DNA from: Candidatus Obscuribacter sp.
GTDB lineage: Bacteria; Cyanobacteriota; Vampirovibrionia; Obscuribacterales; Obscuribacteraceae
Direction of reading: 5' to 3'
NCBI GenBank assembly: GCA_021772135.1
Contig: JADYXQ010000107.1
Location: forward strand, 1 to 58,057
Length of the DNA: 58,057 nt
Part shown: positions 16,130 to 25,433 of the stretch, in pieces
Layout of the letters: every line of letters starts with the position of its first letter
Numbering within the stretch: position 1 is the stretch's first letter
The notes under the pieces: generated by a model
Told to the model about the DNA's origin: nothing
What the model saw: the letters and a program-made list of their open reading frames with translations, nothing else
Database searches by the model: none
Translations under genes and position numbers: made by a program

Positions 16130-18124
16130 CTAATTGCGGCCGAAGTAATAAAGTAAACCGTTGAGTACGCCTTGAGCGGCTTTTGATTGCCCGGCGGCAC
16201 TAATTAGCTGTGCGTATTCATCAGGGTTTGAGACAAAGCCCACTTCTACTAGTACGGCTTGCATATTGGTTGGTCGACAGAGTGCCAGGTTCTGATAACG
16301 CGCGCCGATATCAGGAAAACTAAGTGCTTTGGCCTCACCGTTTTTCAGGGCGCGGGCCAGCTCTTGCGACTGGGGGTGATACCAGTAAGTGGATGTGCCG
16401 TGCTCTTTAACCGGATCGCGGCCGTCCGGCAAAGCATTATTGTGCACTGAAATCAGCAAATCGACCTTTTTGCTTTTGGCAAAATCAACCCGGTCATTGA
16501 GTGACACGTCGCTATCGTCTTCGCGGGTCATAAAAACAGTGGCTCCGTCAGCCTTAAGCAAATCGCGCAATTTCAAGGCGATGGCCAGATTGATTTCAGC
16601 TTCGCGAATGGCCGATGGACCGATGGCACCGGTTTCTTTGCCGCCGTGACCAGGGTCGATACAGACTGATAGGCCTTCCAGCCTGGGGCCAGGCGACGCG
16701 TCTGAGTTGCCTGGTTCTGTGCTGCTGACGGCGGCAGGGAATTTAATGCGCGGCGCATTCTTTATATGGATATTGAGATTATTTTCGTCGAAGTCGGCAA
16801 AATAGCCCCACTGACGCGGGCCCCTTAAATCCACATCGATTTGATAGACATGGTCTTCTGGTTGTTTCCAGCTAACGTTTTCAATTAAGTGCGAATTGCC
16901 GCTGTCGGCGGGAGCCTGATAAACCCAGTCGGTGTCGGCGCTCACACCATAGACTTTGACAGTCAAATGATTAGGTTTGAGATTTTGCTCGATTAAAAAA
17001 GGCAGCCTCTGGCTGAGGGGAATGACTAAGCTTTCGCCATAAGCATCTTGTTTAACCATAATTGTCCGTGCCACTGCTTCTGGTGCAGGGCTGCCGCTTT
17101 CTTCAAAATCCAGATCTTCTCTTTTAATCCAGATATGCTTCGATGGGGTGTAGCGGCAGCGAATATTTTCGCCTTGATAGCCGTCTACCAGAAGCCGCAC
17201 ACCTTGAGGCAGCGGAGTTAAGCGGGCCAAGTCAGGAGCAACTCTCGTGATTGTTTGATCATGGGCGGTGCGGGCGATTTGAGGCTGGCGCAAAACTGTT
17301 ATCGCGGCAGCACCAGCGGTGGTGATACTCTGACCGGCTTTTTGCAAAACAAAGCGAGGATGCTCTTGCTCAAAGATGTCGCCTGTTTCTACCCGGTAGA
17401 GTCCGATATAAAGGTCCGGGGCTGCGGCATGACGTTGAAACATCTGACCGTAGGCCGCTTCCATACCGCGATTTATGGCGGCACCAGGGAGTTTTGTGGC
17501 AGTGGCATTTTTTCTTTTATTTATAGGAGAGAGGGCAATATGTTTTTTGCCGAGAATAACTTGCACCTGAGCGCCGGGAGTGGCGCGCACGGCAAATTCG
17601 ATGATTTCACCAACGTTGACGCCACGATCATCTTTGGGTTCAAAGCTGTCTTTGGCAAATTCAAAAGAATCGGCAGAAAGCGATTGACGCGCCTTTTCTC
17701 TTTGTACATCCAGCGATTGACTATAAATCTGATTGCCTTCGCCATTGCTGACGCGTAAATCAAACTGATTTTTTCCTCGATTGAGCGTAATCACGTGAGC
17801 GAAAAAGCCCTCTTTATTAACGAGCACATTTTGTCCGTTAATTGTAACGCCATGGGCTGGATAAGTAGAGCCGATGATAAATGAGCCGGAAGACGGAACA
17901 CTGGCTGCCGGTGAGGGATAAACAATTAATAGAGGACGCTCGGCAGTGAGCTCTGGCCGCACATATTTTTTTACGGGCACCAGTGGTTTAACTATGCTTA
18001 CGGTACTGCCGGTAGTATCGCCGCCTTCGACTTGCGCGCTGGTAGCGCAAGAACTCGTCAGCAGTGCCACGGTTGCGGTGGCCAGAGTAGCCGTTGCTCG
18101 CCAGGCCACGTTATTTAAGGTCAT
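16130..18124 (-). CDS. N-acetylmuramoyl-L-alanine amidase (Amidase_3), exported
   Basis: Peptidoglycan hydrolase that cleaves the MurNAc-L-Ala bond. The C-terminal zinc-dependent catalytic domain (about the last 185 residues) has all ligands: His in CIDPGHGG, Glu in REAEINLA, His in ISVHNN, and the catalytic Glu in VLVEVGFVSNPDE. The N-terminus carries a hydrophobic export signal ending TSSCATSA, which is possibly but not canonically a lipobox. The intervening 400 residues contain beta-rich segments like those that position other AmiC-type enzymes. I chose the ATG at 18122-18124, which has GGAG seven bases upstream; a TTG at 18148 would add 8 residues. It overlaps the preceding DUF547 gene by 14 bases, so the two are probably coupled. 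Confidence 0.93.
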   Translation of the reverse strand: MTLNNVAWRATATLATATVALLTSSCATSAQVEGGDTTGSTVSIVKPLVPVKKYVRPELTAERPLLIVYPSPAASVPSSGSFIIGSTYPAHGVTINGQNVLVNKEGFFAHVITLNRGKNQFDLRVSNGEGNQIYSQSLDVQREKARQSLSADSFEFAKDSFEPKDDRGVNVGEIIEFAVRATPGAQVQVILGKKHIALSPINKRKNATATKLPGAAINRGMEAAYGQMFQRHAAAPDLYIGLYRVETGDIFEQEHPRFVLQKAGQSITTAGAAAITVLRQPQIARTAHDQTITRVAPDLARLTPLPQGVRLLVDGYQGENIRCRYTPSKHIWIKREDLDFEESGSPAPEAVARTIMVKQDAYGESLVIPLSQRLPFLIEQNLKPNHLTVKVYGVSADTDWVYQAPADSGNSHLIENVSWKQPEDHVYQIDVDLRGPRQWGYFADFDENNLNIHIKNAPRIKFPAAVSSTEPGNSDASPGPRLEGLSVCIDPGHGGKETGAIGPSAIREAEINLAIALKLRDLLKADGATVFMTREDDSDVSLNDRVDFAKSKKVDLLISVHNNALPDGRDPVKEHGTSTYWYHPQSQELARALKNGEAKALSFPDIGARYQNLALCRPTNMQAVLVEVGFVSNPDEYAQLISAAGQSKAAQGVLNGLLYYFGRN

Positions 18125-18950
18125 TGACGCTCCAGTTGAACTTGCCAATAAATCGTTTCTCTAATTGGGCATCAGGCGTATCTTTATCGTCTTTATCGTA
18201 ATGATAGAGCACGAACTCCCAGGGATCAGTGAAGCCCTGGCCGAAGACGTCTCGATACCACTGGAAAAATTGGGAGATGTCTAAAATCGATAAGTTTGGC
18301 TTGTACTCGACATTTTGGGGGTCGTGCAAAAAGAGATCCATGTTGTTGGACATATCGGCCATCATAGTAGAAGCGGTGATGGCGTGATCAATGATACGGG
18401 GGTAGCCAATCGCGCCGCGGCAGATAAGAAAAATTGCCACTGATGGTGAAGCAATTTTGCGGTCGCCGCCGAGGATGCGTGGGTGAATTCTATCGATCAA
18501 AATTTCTTCAATCGACATCGATTTTCCGCCCACCACAAAACGGTCGGCGATAAATTTTCGCTTGATGGAAAAGAGAGTTTCAAGAGGGTAGTGATCGGCT
18601 ATAAGTTTGATGCAGAGCAGATTGTGAGCATTGATCCAATAACAAATAATGTCATCGTTGCTGGCGAAGTGTTCGCAACTGGTGCTGGCCAGTGCGTCTA
18701 AAGCCGCACCCAGTAATGGTTCACTTTTGGCTTTGCGATAATCTACTTTGCCGTCTTTGACGATGCTTTTCAGTAATGCGTCATACTTGGAAAAGTCAGG
18801 CCTGGCCGGGGCTGTAACTCTTGTGCAAGCGGCCATGATCGTCACCGGCAGTCGGACGATATCTTGCACAAAAGACATCACCAGACCAAAAATAACTAAG
18901 CCTATTGATATGGCGATCGAAACTGCGTGACGTTGTTTAGGGGCCTTCAT
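18111..18950 (-). CDS. DUF547 family protein
   Basis: Protein with the DUF547 domain, whose biochemical role is not established. The signature regions are YWINAHNLLCIKLIADHYPL and HPRILGGDRKIASPSVAIFL, followed by RGAIGYPRI. A hydrophobic segment near the N-terminus (SIAISIGLVIFGLVMSF) suggests a membrane anchor or signal peptide. The frame is open up to an ATG at 19043, but that start would lie in the 3' trailer of the tRNA gene and has no ribosome binding site. The ATG at 18948-18950 is therefore preferred, though it also lacks a strong site. It overlaps the amidase start. Confidence 0.78.
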   Translation of the reverse strand: MKAPKQRHAVSIAISIGLVIFGLVMSFVQDIVRLPVTIMAACTRVTAPARPDFSKYDALLKSIVKDGKVDYRKAKSEPLLGAALDALASTSCEHFASNDDIICYWINAHNLLCIKLIADHYPLETLFSIKRKFIADRFVVGGKSMSIEEILIDRIHPRILGGDRKIASPSVAIFLICRGAIGYPRIIDHAITASTMMADMSNNMDLFLHDPQNVEYKPNLSILDISQFFQWYRDVFGQGFTDPWEFVLYHYDKDDKDTPDAQLEKRFIGKFNWSVNDLK

Positions 18951-19056
18951 CAGAGATAACCCAGTAACTGAAGTGCAGTTTATACTTTGCCACGCTTGAG
19001 CTAACTGCGCAAGAAAAACATCTTTTTGCAGGCCAAATGCCATGAAAACAAAAAAT

Positions 19057-19129
19057 TGGAGCGTAGGGGAGTCGAACCCCTGACCTCTTCAATGCCATTG
19101 AAGCGCGCTACCAACTGCGCTAACGCCCC
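19057..19129 (-). tRNA. tRNA-Ala (anticodon GGC)
   Basis: A complete cloverleaf is readable on the minus strand. The acceptor arm is GGGGCGT with ACGCTCC plus discriminator A, and it includes the G3-U70 pair that marks alanine tRNAs. The D arm is GCGC AGTTGGTA GCGC. The anticodon stem CTTCA/TGAAG encloses ATGGCAT, giving anticodon GGC. The T arm is AGGGG TTCGACT CCCCT. The 3' CCA is not encoded. A T-rich run follows immediately and may act as a terminator. Confidence 0.97.
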
Positions 19130-19140
19130 GTACAGTGCAA

Positions 19141-19149
19141 CTTATACCA
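19141..19149 (-). promoter_or_regulatory. Extended -10 promoter of the tRNA-Ala gene
   Basis: On the minus strand the sequence reads TG-G-TATAAG. It is placed to start transcription about 5 bases before the tRNA 5' end. No strong -35 hexamer is apparent. Confidence 0.5.
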
Positions 19150-19331
19150 TACATCCCCGGGGCAAGAAAAGGCGACTACAGATCAACGTTACTTCACACT
19201 TCGCATATTTTGCCCCGCTGCATTTCCGGGCTTGTGAGTTTTTCCTAACTCGCCAGAGCCTCTTTATTTGTCGCTGTTCACGTAGAGAACAGGCTTGCCT
19301 GTTAGGCTTTTGTCAGTGGAGACATAGATAG

Positions 19332-19895
19332 ATGGGTCGGCACAAAAATTTAGTAAATGCAGAGCGCGCCGTGCTCCTGGTCATTGATGTTCAGGAGCGT
19401 TTTCGCGAGCACATTGATCAATTCGCACATGTGGCGGCAAAGATAGCTGTGTTGGTAGAAAGTGCTCACATTTTAGGCCTGCCGGTTGTTGTCACACAGC
19501 AGTACACCAGCGGCCTCGGGCCAACCGTGCCCGAAATTGCAGAGAAGCTGGCCGTCAAGCCCGTGCAGATGTTTGAAAAAATGAGCTTCAGCGCCTCTGG
19601 TGCGAAAGGCTTTGACAAACATCTTGAAAAGCTCGATCGCAAACAAATAATTGTTTGCGGCATTGAGACACATGTTTGCGTCAATCAGTCGGTGCACGAC
19701 TTGCTGAAAAAAGGTTATGTCGTGCATTTGGTTACAGACGCCCTTGGTAGTCGAGCGGCCGAGAATAAAGCGGCCGGTTTAGCCAAGATGTATGCAGCGG
19801 GAGCGTTACCGAGCACTGTCGAAATGTGTCTATTTGAAATGCTGGTTGAATCAGGCACTGAGAACTTTAAAGCTGTGCAAAAATTGGTGAAATAA
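19332..19895 (+). CDS. Isochorismatase-family cysteine hydrolase
   Basis: Predicted cytoplasmic hydrolase of 187 residues. The catalytic triad of the family is visible: Asp in LVIDVQERF (near residue 19), a lysine in the KMSFSA segment, and the nucleophilic Cys in GIETHVCVNQSV. Family members hydrolyse amides such as nicotinamide or ureidoacrylate, or vinyl ethers; the substrate here is unknown. The ATG at 19332 has GGAG about 10 bases upstream. It stands alone between the tRNA and tolC genes. Confidence 0.9.
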   Translation: MGRHKNLVNAERAVLLVIDVQERFREHIDQFAHVAAKIAVLVESAHILGLPVVVTQQYTSGLGPTVPEIAEKLAVKPVQMFEKMSFSASGAKGFDKHLEKLDRKQIIVCGIETHVCVNQSVHDLLKKGYVVHLVTDALGSRAAENKAAGLAKMYAAGALPSTVEMCLFEMLVESGTENFKAVQKLVK

Positions 19896-19951
19896 TAATT
19901 GACTGGTCGATTAGTTGGTTGTTTAATGCTAGGGATCTTTGAGCAATTTTT

Positions 19952-22084
19952 ATGATGGTGTCCCAGATAGTTAGTAGAAAAATGCGCACGCCACTTTTGT
20001 TGGCCATGAGCCTGGCTTATGGTTTGAGTTTGAGTACGAGCTATCCGCTTCTGGCTCAAGACGCCTATACTCCAGGTCATACCGAAACCGGGGCCAGAGC
20101 TGGCGCCGGAACCGGCACCAATCAAGGCACCGGCGCTCTCACCCGCAACCAACCGGCCAGCTCAGCTACTCCGGCGAGCCCCGGCGCAGCCACTGTCTAT
20201 GGCTCTTCCGGCAATGCTCCCGTCTCAACCGGCCCCGCCAACGTTGCCCCAGGTGCGAGTACCGGCACTGGAGGCCTGGGCATAAATACCGCCACTGACT
20301 TACCTTTGCGCCCTGCCATTTCGCCGTCGTCGCCAACACCCGATTTACGTGAGACACCCGGCTTCACCGATAACTCAGCGGTGAGACCGCCTGACCCAGT
20401 TGTGAACACAAGCTCTGGGTCCACCGCCAACACTAACGCCAGCACCGGTTTGTCCGCTGATGCTCGGGCCAAGCCACTGGACGCGTCGGGGCTCACAGCC
20501 CGCGAACGTCAGGGTGACTATGATGTGGTCAACACACAGGCGGAAGAATTTCGTAAGCGCTTTTTGCAAGGCGAGGCCATTGAGTTAAGGCTGCCCATGG
20601 GCGATCAGCTCATGAGCCTGGGGGCGAAGTTACCGCCCATTCGTCTGGAAGCCACTTATACTCAGCCGATTTCACTGAGAGAAGTGGTGCAATACACTCT
20701 CGATAATAATCTCGATATTCGCATTCAGCGCGAAGTGGTGACGCAAAACAAATGGATTCTTGGTAATTCACTGGGACGATTTTTGCCAGACGCCTTGCTC
20801 AGCTACAACTCGCAGTATCAAGCAGGTTCATCACTGATTGGCGGTATCATTCCAGTCAGCTTCGGCAACCCCTTTGTCACAACCACAGCCGGTTTTAGAT
20901 ATTACGGTTTCCGTGGTGGCAGCGTTTTATTTTCCAGCCTTTCCAACTTGCATAATTTTCGCGCCGCTAAACAAGGCCTGAAGGCTTCCATCAACGACAC
21001 TCTGCTCAATGTCACCCGCTTGTATTACAACCTGGTGCAAAATCAAGCTTTGCTGCAGATTCAAACCAGGGCCGTAGACGTGTCGAAAGCACAGGTTCTA
21101 CTCAACCAGCAGCTAGAAAGAGCCGGCACCGGCACTCGCTTTCAAGTATTGCAGTCAGAAACGCAGCTGGCTCGCGACGAACAGTCTCTGCTGACGCAAG
21201 AAGTAGATTTGCGCCGCTCAGCTATCGATCTGGCTACCGCTCTCAATTTGAATAATGCCGTCAATTTACTGTCAGTAGAATCTGAAGTACGCAAAGTGCG
21301 TCTGGTTGATCCCAATCTCGACATCAACCATTTGATCAACATCGCTATTTTAAATCGCCCAGAACTTAAACAATTTGAACAGCTAAGACTGGCTGCCAAA
21401 CGCAATATTCAAGTTCAGGCAGCACCGCTCTATCCGCAGTTTCAATTTTTTGGCGGTTATAACGGCAACGGTCAAACACTTGGTAATACCACTCTAAATA
21501 CTATTCCTTCAGTTTCTCTCGTACCTTTGGTGGCGCCGGCATTTACTGCCCAGACAATCACCGTGCAAAATGCCAGAGCGGTTATCAGCGCCCCGCAGTC
21601 GGTGGTGCCTGTGGGTGCTGTTTATAATCCCAGCGTGCAAGCCGATCGCGGTTTGCGTAAGTCATACCAAATCGGTGTGCGGGTTGACTGGAATTTCCTC
21701 GGCATGGGTGTGCCTGACCTTTCGAATATTCAGGCGGCACGGGCGGTGGCACGGCAGAACACTCTGCGGGTCAACCAGACTGTGATCAATACTCTTCAAC
21801 AAGTACGCACCAGCTACCTCACCAGCCTGACAGCCGAGCGCCAGATTGAAGTGGCCACTAAAGAAGTATTGTCGTCAGCCGAAGAACTGCGTCTCTCACG
21901 TGTACGTTTGGCTAATGGCGTGGGCACCAACATCGATGTCATTAACGCTCAGCGTGACTTTACCCAGGCACTGGTGCGTAAGGCTCAGGCCATCATCAAT
22001 TTCAATATTCAGCAAGCCCAGCTTTTGCGTGACATAGGCGTAATCAGCTACGACAGCATCACATCAGGTCGCCTGGCCAGATAG
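19952..22084 (+). CDS. TolC-family outer-membrane efflux protein with long low-complexity N-terminus
   Basis: Outer-membrane channel component of type I secretion or tripartite efflux systems. An N-terminal signal peptide (MRTPLLLAMSLAYGLSLSTS then ALLAQ-like cleavage region) directs export. Residues about 40-180 form a Gly/Ala/Thr/Ser/Pro/Asn-rich low-complexity region unusual for TolC. The outer-membrane efflux domain follows, with LREVVQYTLDNNLDI, the typical alternation of long helices (residues about 360-460 and 600-700), and a conserved-looking RVRLANGVGTNIDVINAQRD near the end. The start could also be the ATG at 19955 or 19982. No inner-membrane partner lies nearby. A palindrome at 22101 follows. 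Confidence 0.9.
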   Translation: MMVSQIVSRKMRTPLLLAMSLAYGLSLSTSYPLLAQDAYTPGHTETGARAGAGTGTNQGTGALTRNQPASSATPASPGAATVYGSSGNAPVSTGPANVAPGASTGTGGLGINTATDLPLRPAISPSSPTPDLRETPGFTDNSAVRPPDPVVNTSSGSTANTNASTGLSADARAKPLDASGLTARERQGDYDVVNTQAEEFRKRFLQGEAIELRLPMGDQLMSLGAKLPPIRLEATYTQPISLREVVQYTLDNNLDIRIQREVVTQNKWILGNSLGRFLPDALLSYNSQYQAGSSLIGGIIPVSFGNPFVTTTAGFRYYGFRGGSVLFSSLSNLHNFRAAKQGLKASINDTLLNVTRLYYNLVQNQALLQIQTRAVDVSKAQVLLNQQLERAGTGTRFQVLQSETQLARDEQSLLTQEVDLRRSAIDLATALNLNNAVNLLSVESEVRKVRLVDPNLDINHLINIAILNRPELKQFEQLRLAAKRNIQVQAAPLYPQFQFFGGYNGNGQTLGNTTLNTIPSVSLVPLVAPAFTAQTITVQNARAVISAPQSVVPVGAVYNPSVQADRGLRKSYQIGVRVDWNFLGMGVPDLSNIQAARAVARQNTLRVNQTVINTLQQVRTSYLTSLTAERQIEVATKEVLSSAEELRLSRVRLANGVGTNIDVINAQRDFTQALVRKAQAIINFNIQQAQLLRDIGVISYDSITSGRLAR

Positions 22085-22100
22085 TGTGCTTCTGCACGAC

Positions 22101-22123
22101 AAAATAACGTCCGGACGTATTTT
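22101..22123. terminator. Palindrome between converging genes (CGTCCGGACG core)
   Basis: AAAATAACGTCC pairs with GGACGTATTTT with a single bulged base. It stands between the ends of the TolC gene (+) and the HAD phosphatase gene (-) and, with its A and T tracts, could terminate both. Seventeen bases, ACGTCCGGACGTATTTT, recur exactly at 34181-34197. Confidence 0.55.
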
Positions 22124-22151
22124 CCCACGAACGACGAACCACGAATCAGAG

Positions 22152-22862
22152 CTATTTGATGAAATACATTTTGTTAGGCAGCTTTTCGCCGTCTACGGCG
22201 TGACCGCCGGCCAGATCTGAATACTGGTCACCGATATTAACCACAATTTCATAGCCCATAGCTTCAATTTGTTTGCGGTAGGCACTTTTCATCGGCACCG
22301 CACTACTTTTGTCAGCGTCCGGTCGCATATAGAGGCCATCGTATGTGATACCAGCTTTGATCAGGTTGCTAATGGTGGAACGGCGCAGCTTTTCAATGCG
22401 GCCTGTAATTAAGAACACTGCCAGGCCCTTTTTGCGGGCGTAGGCAAGCAGGTCGATGGATGACTTGAGCGGCGCCGCATCGGCTTCGTGCACCCATTGC
22501 TCAAATGCACCCCAGTTTACTTCTTTGGCATTTTTGGCCACTTCGCGTTTGATGAAAGCGCGGTTGTCGAGAATGGTTTCGTCGATGTCGGAGACGACGC
22601 AGAGTGAATGCTTGGGCTTGTCGGCACCTTCGGCTGCCACCGCTTTATCGATGGCGGCTTTACCTTTAGTACAAGCACTGACAAACTCGTCTTTGCATTC
22701 TTTTGAATAGCTGAATTTGAGCGCTTCACCAATAGGCGGCAGATTGTCTGAAGCCTTGCTGTGCATGGCTTCTATTTCTACTTGCGAATAACTGAAGGCT
22801 GGGCTTCCCCAGATCAAAGCCAGGGCTGCCAGGCTTAAGGCGAAACTTTTGTTGTGGCTCAC
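22152..22862 (-). CDS. Exported HAD-family acid phosphatase (subfamily IIIB)
   Basis: Predicted phosphatase secreted by a cleavable signal peptide (residues about 1-24, ending AFSYSQ). The HAD nucleophile motif DIDETILDN gives Asp in the DxDx(T/V) arrangement. Motif II is FLITGRIEK, and the C-terminal acid motif is NIGDQYSDLAGG. This is the pattern of class B/C acid phosphatases and plant vegetative-storage-type proteins. The likely role is phosphate release from organic esters outside the cytoplasm. It begins 4 bases after the end of the 22867 gene, indicating an operon. Confidence 0.9.
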   Translation of the reverse strand: MSHNKSFALSLAALALIWGSPAFSYSQVEIEAMHSKASDNLPPIGEALKFSYSKECKDEFVSACTKGKAAIDKAVAAEGADKPKHSLCVVSDIDETILDNRAFIKREVAKNAKEVNWGAFEQWVHEADAAPLKSSIDLLAYARKKGLAVFLITGRIEKLRRSTISNLIKAGITYDGLYMRPDADKSSAVPMKSAYRKQIEAMGYEIVVNIGDQYSDLAGGHAVDGEKLPNKMYFIK

Positions 22863-22866
22863 GTGC

Positions 22867-23127
22867 TCAGCTGCCGTTCATTTTGACACCACGGCCGGCG
22901 GCGTAGGTGGTGCTGCCACCGATGATTTTCTGTTTGCCCGGCAATGGTTTGACTTCAATGGTGCCGACGATGGCGTCGGAGCGAATTCCTTCATAGGTGC
23001 CCCAGCAATTGGAATTGACAATTTTTGGCTTGGGCTTGATGTATGAAAGCAGCCGGTCTGATTCGGCGATGAAAACCAGTATGCAAATGGCGATCAGGCC
23101 GCTGATTGCATAAAAAGGCATGTCCAT
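22867..23127 (-). CDS. Small membrane-anchored protein, 86 residues
   Basis: An N-terminal membrane helix (residues about 4-21, PFYAISGLIAICILVFIA) is followed by a short beta-rich domain with one Cys, a GTYEG motif and a glycine-rich end. I do not recognise it. AGGAGC is located nine bases before the ATG at 23125-23127, and the gene ends 4 bases before the HAD phosphatase start. The pair probably forms one transcript. Confidence 0.68.
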   Translation of the reverse strand: MDMPFYAISGLIAICILVFIAESDRLLSYIKPKPKIVNSNCWGTYEGIRSDAIVGTIEVKPLPGKQKIIGGSTTYAAGRGVKMNGS

Positions 23128-23248
23128 AATTGTGCCGCTCCTGGCGCTCGGTTCTCAGGAGCCCAGATTAGCGCCTGGTAGTAGCCATGTAAATGGGAGG
23201 AATACTCATCTGCCCTTCTTCACTTGTTCACTGAAAAAAATTCCCAAC

Positions 23249-23276
23249 AAAAAGAAGGGCCGCGGGCGCCCCTCTT
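23249..23276 (-). terminator. Intrinsic terminator of the 55-residue gene
   Basis: On the minus strand AAGAGGGGC and GCCCTTCTT form a 9-base-pair stem (one G-U pair) with a 7-base loop, and the stem runs into a T-rich tract. It lies about 20 bases after the stop of the small gene at 23297. The rest of 23128-23248 shows nothing. Confidence 0.6.
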
Positions 23277-23296
23277 CAGCAATTTCTTGGCATTTT

Positions 23297-23464
23297 CTAC
23301 TTTTTAACGATATCTGCCAGGTCTTTGTACAGGCCGGCAATCAGCATGGTGATCGGTGCGGTATTGGGATTTTCCTCTGAAAACTTAGTGAATTCAAGGA
23401 TTTTGTGCTCGAATAGGCCCAATAATCTGGTGTCTAATGCTTTGGCGTGCTCGTTTCGGTTCAT
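23297..23464 (-). CDS. Small protein, 55 residues, unrecognised
   Basis: The frame begins MNRNEHAKALDTRLLGLFEH and ends LAGLYKDLADIVKK-like (exact end YKDLADIVKK). Hydrophobic residues recur every three or four positions, so it should form amphipathic helices. It lacks signal and membrane segments. A purine-rich AGAAAGAG precedes the ATG, and an intrinsic terminator follows the stop, which together make a complete short transcription unit. Codon use looks like that of the neighbours. Function is unknown. Confidence 0.6.
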   Translation of the reverse strand: MNRNEHAKALDTRLLGLFEHKILEFTKFSEENPNTAPITMLIAGLYKDLADIVKK

Positions 23465-23687
23465 CGATAGCTCTTTCTAGGCTAAGGTCAGGAAGTGGTT
23501 GGTTGCGACTGTATTAAATATTACTCAAAGTCTGGAAAACCTCAATAGGTCTACGAAGAAAATCTACTGAAAAGTCAAAGTTTTATCTAAAAGCTCTACT
23601 GTATATACTCTTGCTCAAGTATATCTTGCCGCATGTGATTGCGCTCGCGCTAAAATAGGGAAGACTCTGCTTTTTTGACAGGTCGCT

Positions 23688-25412
23688 ATGACGCAGGCAC
23701 CATATTCAATTCACCCATCGGTCAAACAACTGCTTTCCTCTGACTCTTTAGCAGAGGCACAGGTGCTGGTGGGAAATGAATTACTCGATCGCCAGGTTTC
23801 GCAGGTAGTATCGAGCATCGGTGCCGAGCCTCGCCCCGGCAGCCTGGTGGTGACCCGCTCAGATGTCTTGAGCAAAATCGAATTATCGGCCCTTTCGCAG
23901 CTGTCAGCTCTTGTCATAGTTAAATCTATCGCTGACTTTTCCAGCGGCAGCGGTGGCTCCGGTGGTGCCGTGGCGGCACAGGGCTCTGCTCCGGTGGCTC
24001 TGCCGACGCCGGCTCCGGTTCTTGCTCCTTCACTGATTGACGCCGCCATGAAGCGTTTAATCAAGCGCTGTCAGGAAGAGCAAGTGGCACTAATTGTGGT
24101 GCCGGGTTATGGCGACCCCTTGCAAGTAATCGAAGATTTTCGTTCAGTTTTTCTGCTCGAACTTAAACTTTCATCAGCCAGGCTCTATTCAGCTATGCTC
24201 AGCATCGTGCTGGAAGAAGGGCTCGATGGTTTGATTGAAACAGTCTCCGGCTGGCTCAATCGCCCGCTGGTGGTGGAGACTGCTGAGTTTAAAGTGCTGG
24301 CCGCCCGCAATATGGGAGCCACGCCAGTAAGCCAGCAAAAAAATCTGGAAGAAGAAGGTCAGGCTGCTTTGCGTACTCATCAGAAAAGCAAAGAGGCCAT
24401 TGTGCCGGGAAGCAACCGACATTTTGAAAGCAGCGCTGATATCAATATGGTGCCTTTCAGCTTTGGTCGCCGTCTAGTATTTCCTGTTCCGCTGGGTGAT
24501 TTGATTGCCGGATACGTCTCGGTGATGATTCGGCCGCAAGACGATGTGGCCGCCCTTTCGGAATATATGCACCCGCTTACTCTGGCGTGCAAGGTCGACT
24601 TTTCGCACCGCCTGAAAGATTCGCCCACATTTTCAGTCACCCAGAAAACTTTGCTCAAAGATTTGCTTTCGGGACGCACCCTTTCTGCAGCCGATCAAGA
24701 GCGCTTAGACAGACATTTTGGATTTGACCTCTGCGAAGGATTTCTTGTCTTTGCCGTCAGTGCCAGTTTTGCCGAAGATCCAAATGTCCCTGCTACCCAT
24801 CACAGCGTCGCCTATCCCGACGACACATATATTTCGTGCGAAGCGGAAGGCATGCGCGCTTTTGTTATTCCCTACAAAGAAAAATCGCCTGAGCCCTGGC
24901 TTCCTCAGGCCGAGACGTTGAACGCCCGCATTAAAGCCCTCAACCCTGGTATCAAAGTCAGACTGGGTGCTGGGCGTGTGGTGATTACCGCTCTTGATCT
25001 TCCCGACGCCTACGGCGAAGCTCGCCAGGCTCTGGTGATTGGTTCGATGATCGATGCCGAGGGCGAATTTTTACTTGGTTATGCCGAGCTCGGTTTCAAG
25101 CGATTGCTCTATTTGATTATCGATCATCCCGAGTCAGACAGATTTTTAGAAGAAAATTTGAGCCCTCTTGAGGCTTACGATGAAGAGTGGGAGTCAGAGC
25201 TGGTCGACACTCTGCGCGTCTATGTCGAACATGGTGCCAATCTCAATTCCACCGCTCGCTCACTCTTTATTCATCGCCACACTTTGCGTTATCGTCTCGA
25301 GCAAATTGCCGATATTCTCAAAGTCGATATCGACTCGCAAGAAGTATTGCTCAATTTGCAAATTGCTTATTTGATTCGAGATATGAAAAGCGGGCTGAAG
25401 AAACGTAGCTAA
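23688..25412 (+). CDS. PucR/CdaR-type transcriptional regulator
   Basis: A 574-residue regulator. The C-terminal 55 residues match the PucR/CdaR helix-turn-helix: YVEHGANLNSTARSLFIHRH followed by TLRYRLEQI. The middle (about residues 170-330) looks like a GAF-type or ligand-sensing domain, and residues about 340-500 resemble the GGDEF-like region that often precedes this helix-turn-helix. The N-terminus (1-140) has the PucR-like sensor layout, interrupted by a Gly/Ser/Pro-rich linker near residues 84-112. It lies 21 bases before potA and may control that operon, but this is positional inference. The 23465-23687 gap is AT-rich without a clear promoter. Confidence 0.85.
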   Translation: MTQAPYSIHPSVKQLLSSDSLAEAQVLVGNELLDRQVSQVVSSIGAEPRPGSLVVTRSDVLSKIELSALSQLSALVIVKSIADFSSGSGGSGGAVAAQGSAPVALPTPAPVLAPSLIDAAMKRLIKRCQEEQVALIVVPGYGDPLQVIEDFRSVFLLELKLSSARLYSAMLSIVLEEGLDGLIETVSGWLNRPLVVETAEFKVLAARNMGATPVSQQKNLEEEGQAALRTHQKSKEAIVPGSNRHFESSADINMVPFSFGRRLVFPVPLGDLIAGYVSVMIRPQDDVAALSEYMHPLTLACKVDFSHRLKDSPTFSVTQKTLLKDLLSGRTLSAADQERLDRHFGFDLCEGFLVFAVSASFAEDPNVPATHHSVAYPDDTYISCEAEGMRAFVIPYKEKSPEPWLPQAETLNARIKALNPGIKVRLGAGRVVITALDLPDAYGEARQALVIGSMIDAEGEFLLGYAELGFKRLLYLIIDHPESDRFLEENLSPLEAYDEEWESELVDTLRVYVEHGANLNSTARSLFIHRHTLRYRLEQIADILKVDIDSQEVLLNLQIAYLIRDMKSGLKKRS

Positions 25413-25433
25413 GTAAGTATTGCAGGAAATGTA

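Noticed and set aside
18951..19043. Upstream extension of the DUF547 gene to the ATG at 19043
   Set aside because: It would begin in the trailer of the tRNA-Ala gene without a ribosome binding site; a downstream ATG fits the membrane segment better.
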